Shown one piece after another: positions 63,071 to 64,000 of a stretch of 64,000 bases of DNA. This DNA comes from Pseudemcibacter aquimaris (GTDB lineage Bacteria; Pseudomonadota; Alphaproteobacteria; Sphingomonadales; Emcibacteraceae), in NCBI RefSeq assembly GCF_028869115.1, contig NZ_CP079800.1, positions 3,176,001-3,240,000 on the forward strand, in the 5' to 3' direction. Position numbers and translations under genes: made by a program. Within the stretch, counting starts at the first letter, position 1. Each line of letters begins with the position of its first letter. The notes under the pieces were generated by a model, which had not been told where the DNA came from, searched no databases, and saw only the letters and a program-made list of their open reading frames with translations.

Positions 63071-63160
63071 CAATTAAAAGTATTATAAAGTCTAATTAGT
63101 ATTATGTAATGAGCACCTTGCTCTGAGATCATTTTATTCTGATCTCTGTTCATGATGAGA

Positions 63161-64000
<840 letters not shown>

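Overview
The window looks like the chromosome of a free-living, probably marine, alphaproteobacterium of moderate to low GC. The reasons are: an rRNA operon end in the order 23S - 5S - initiator tRNA-Met, which is typical of Alphaproteobacteria; a fused CysN/CysC; and a type II secretion locus next to a TonB receptor and a large lipoprotein, an arrangement I recall from Caulobacter. Genus cannot be fixed from the sequence alone. No insertion sequence, phage, CRISPR array or replication origin was seen.

Region 1 (1-22.6 kb) is a surface-polysaccharide locus. It opens with the 3' part of cysNC (activated sulfate), then wbpB-wbpD-wbpE and, 10 kb later, wbpI. Together these cover most of the route to UDP-2,3-diacetamido-2,3-dideoxy-mannuronic acid; only the first dehydrogenase (WbpA) is not in view. 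Around them sit a flippase, a polymerase-like membrane protein, a Wzz-type chain-length protein, two GT4 glycosyltransferases, an initiating sugar-phosphate transferase, PglD- and PglE-like enzymes, two further tailoring transferases, a polysaccharide pyruvyl transferase, a PAPS-type sulfotransferase, a deacetylase-like protein, a putative 2OG oxygenase and a Wzi-type outer-membrane protein. The stretch of about 4.5-19.9 kb is visibly AT-richer than its flanks and the genes switch strand often, suggesting cassette-wise acquisition. cysNC beside a sulfotransferase suggests a sulfated, possibly pyruvylated polymer.

Region 2 (22.7-32.0 kb) is an accessory stretch of exported enzymes: a CocE/NonD hydrolase, a NirC-like formate/nitrite channel, two small uncharacterised proteins, a tandem pair of SelA-like PLP enzymes both with twin-arginine signals, a lipoprotein and a lipoprotein sulfatase.

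Region 3 (32.1-42.1 kb) is a catabolic locus built around a GntR/FCD regulator with a clear palindromic operator. Leftward run the regulator, a hydantoin/Asp-Glu racemase and an atypical SDR; rightward run a hydantoinase, a DHDPS/NAL-type aldolase, a fused binding-protein/permease, its ATPase and a class V PLP enzyme. A convergent propionyl-CoA synthetase closes the region. The order suggests uptake and opening of a cyclic amide or related amino compound; the substrate is unknown.

Region 4 (42.3-61.7 kb) carries an ICMT-like membrane protein and then a full leftward type II secretion operon gspC-D-E-F-G-I-J-K-L-M-N with no gspH and with a small lipoprotein coupled to its end. Upstream lie a TonB-dependent receptor, a 911-residue lipoprotein made of two tandem halves (a likely T2SS client), a prepilin peptidase and a small TPR-like exported protein. 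Direct-repeat arrays, one resembling a Pho box, lie in the intergenic regions.

Region 5 (61.7-64 kb) has a double winged-helix HxlR-like regulator divergent from a VOC protein, then leftward initiator tRNA-Met, 5S rRNA and the 3' part of 23S rRNA. No gene-free stretch exceeds about 300 bases.
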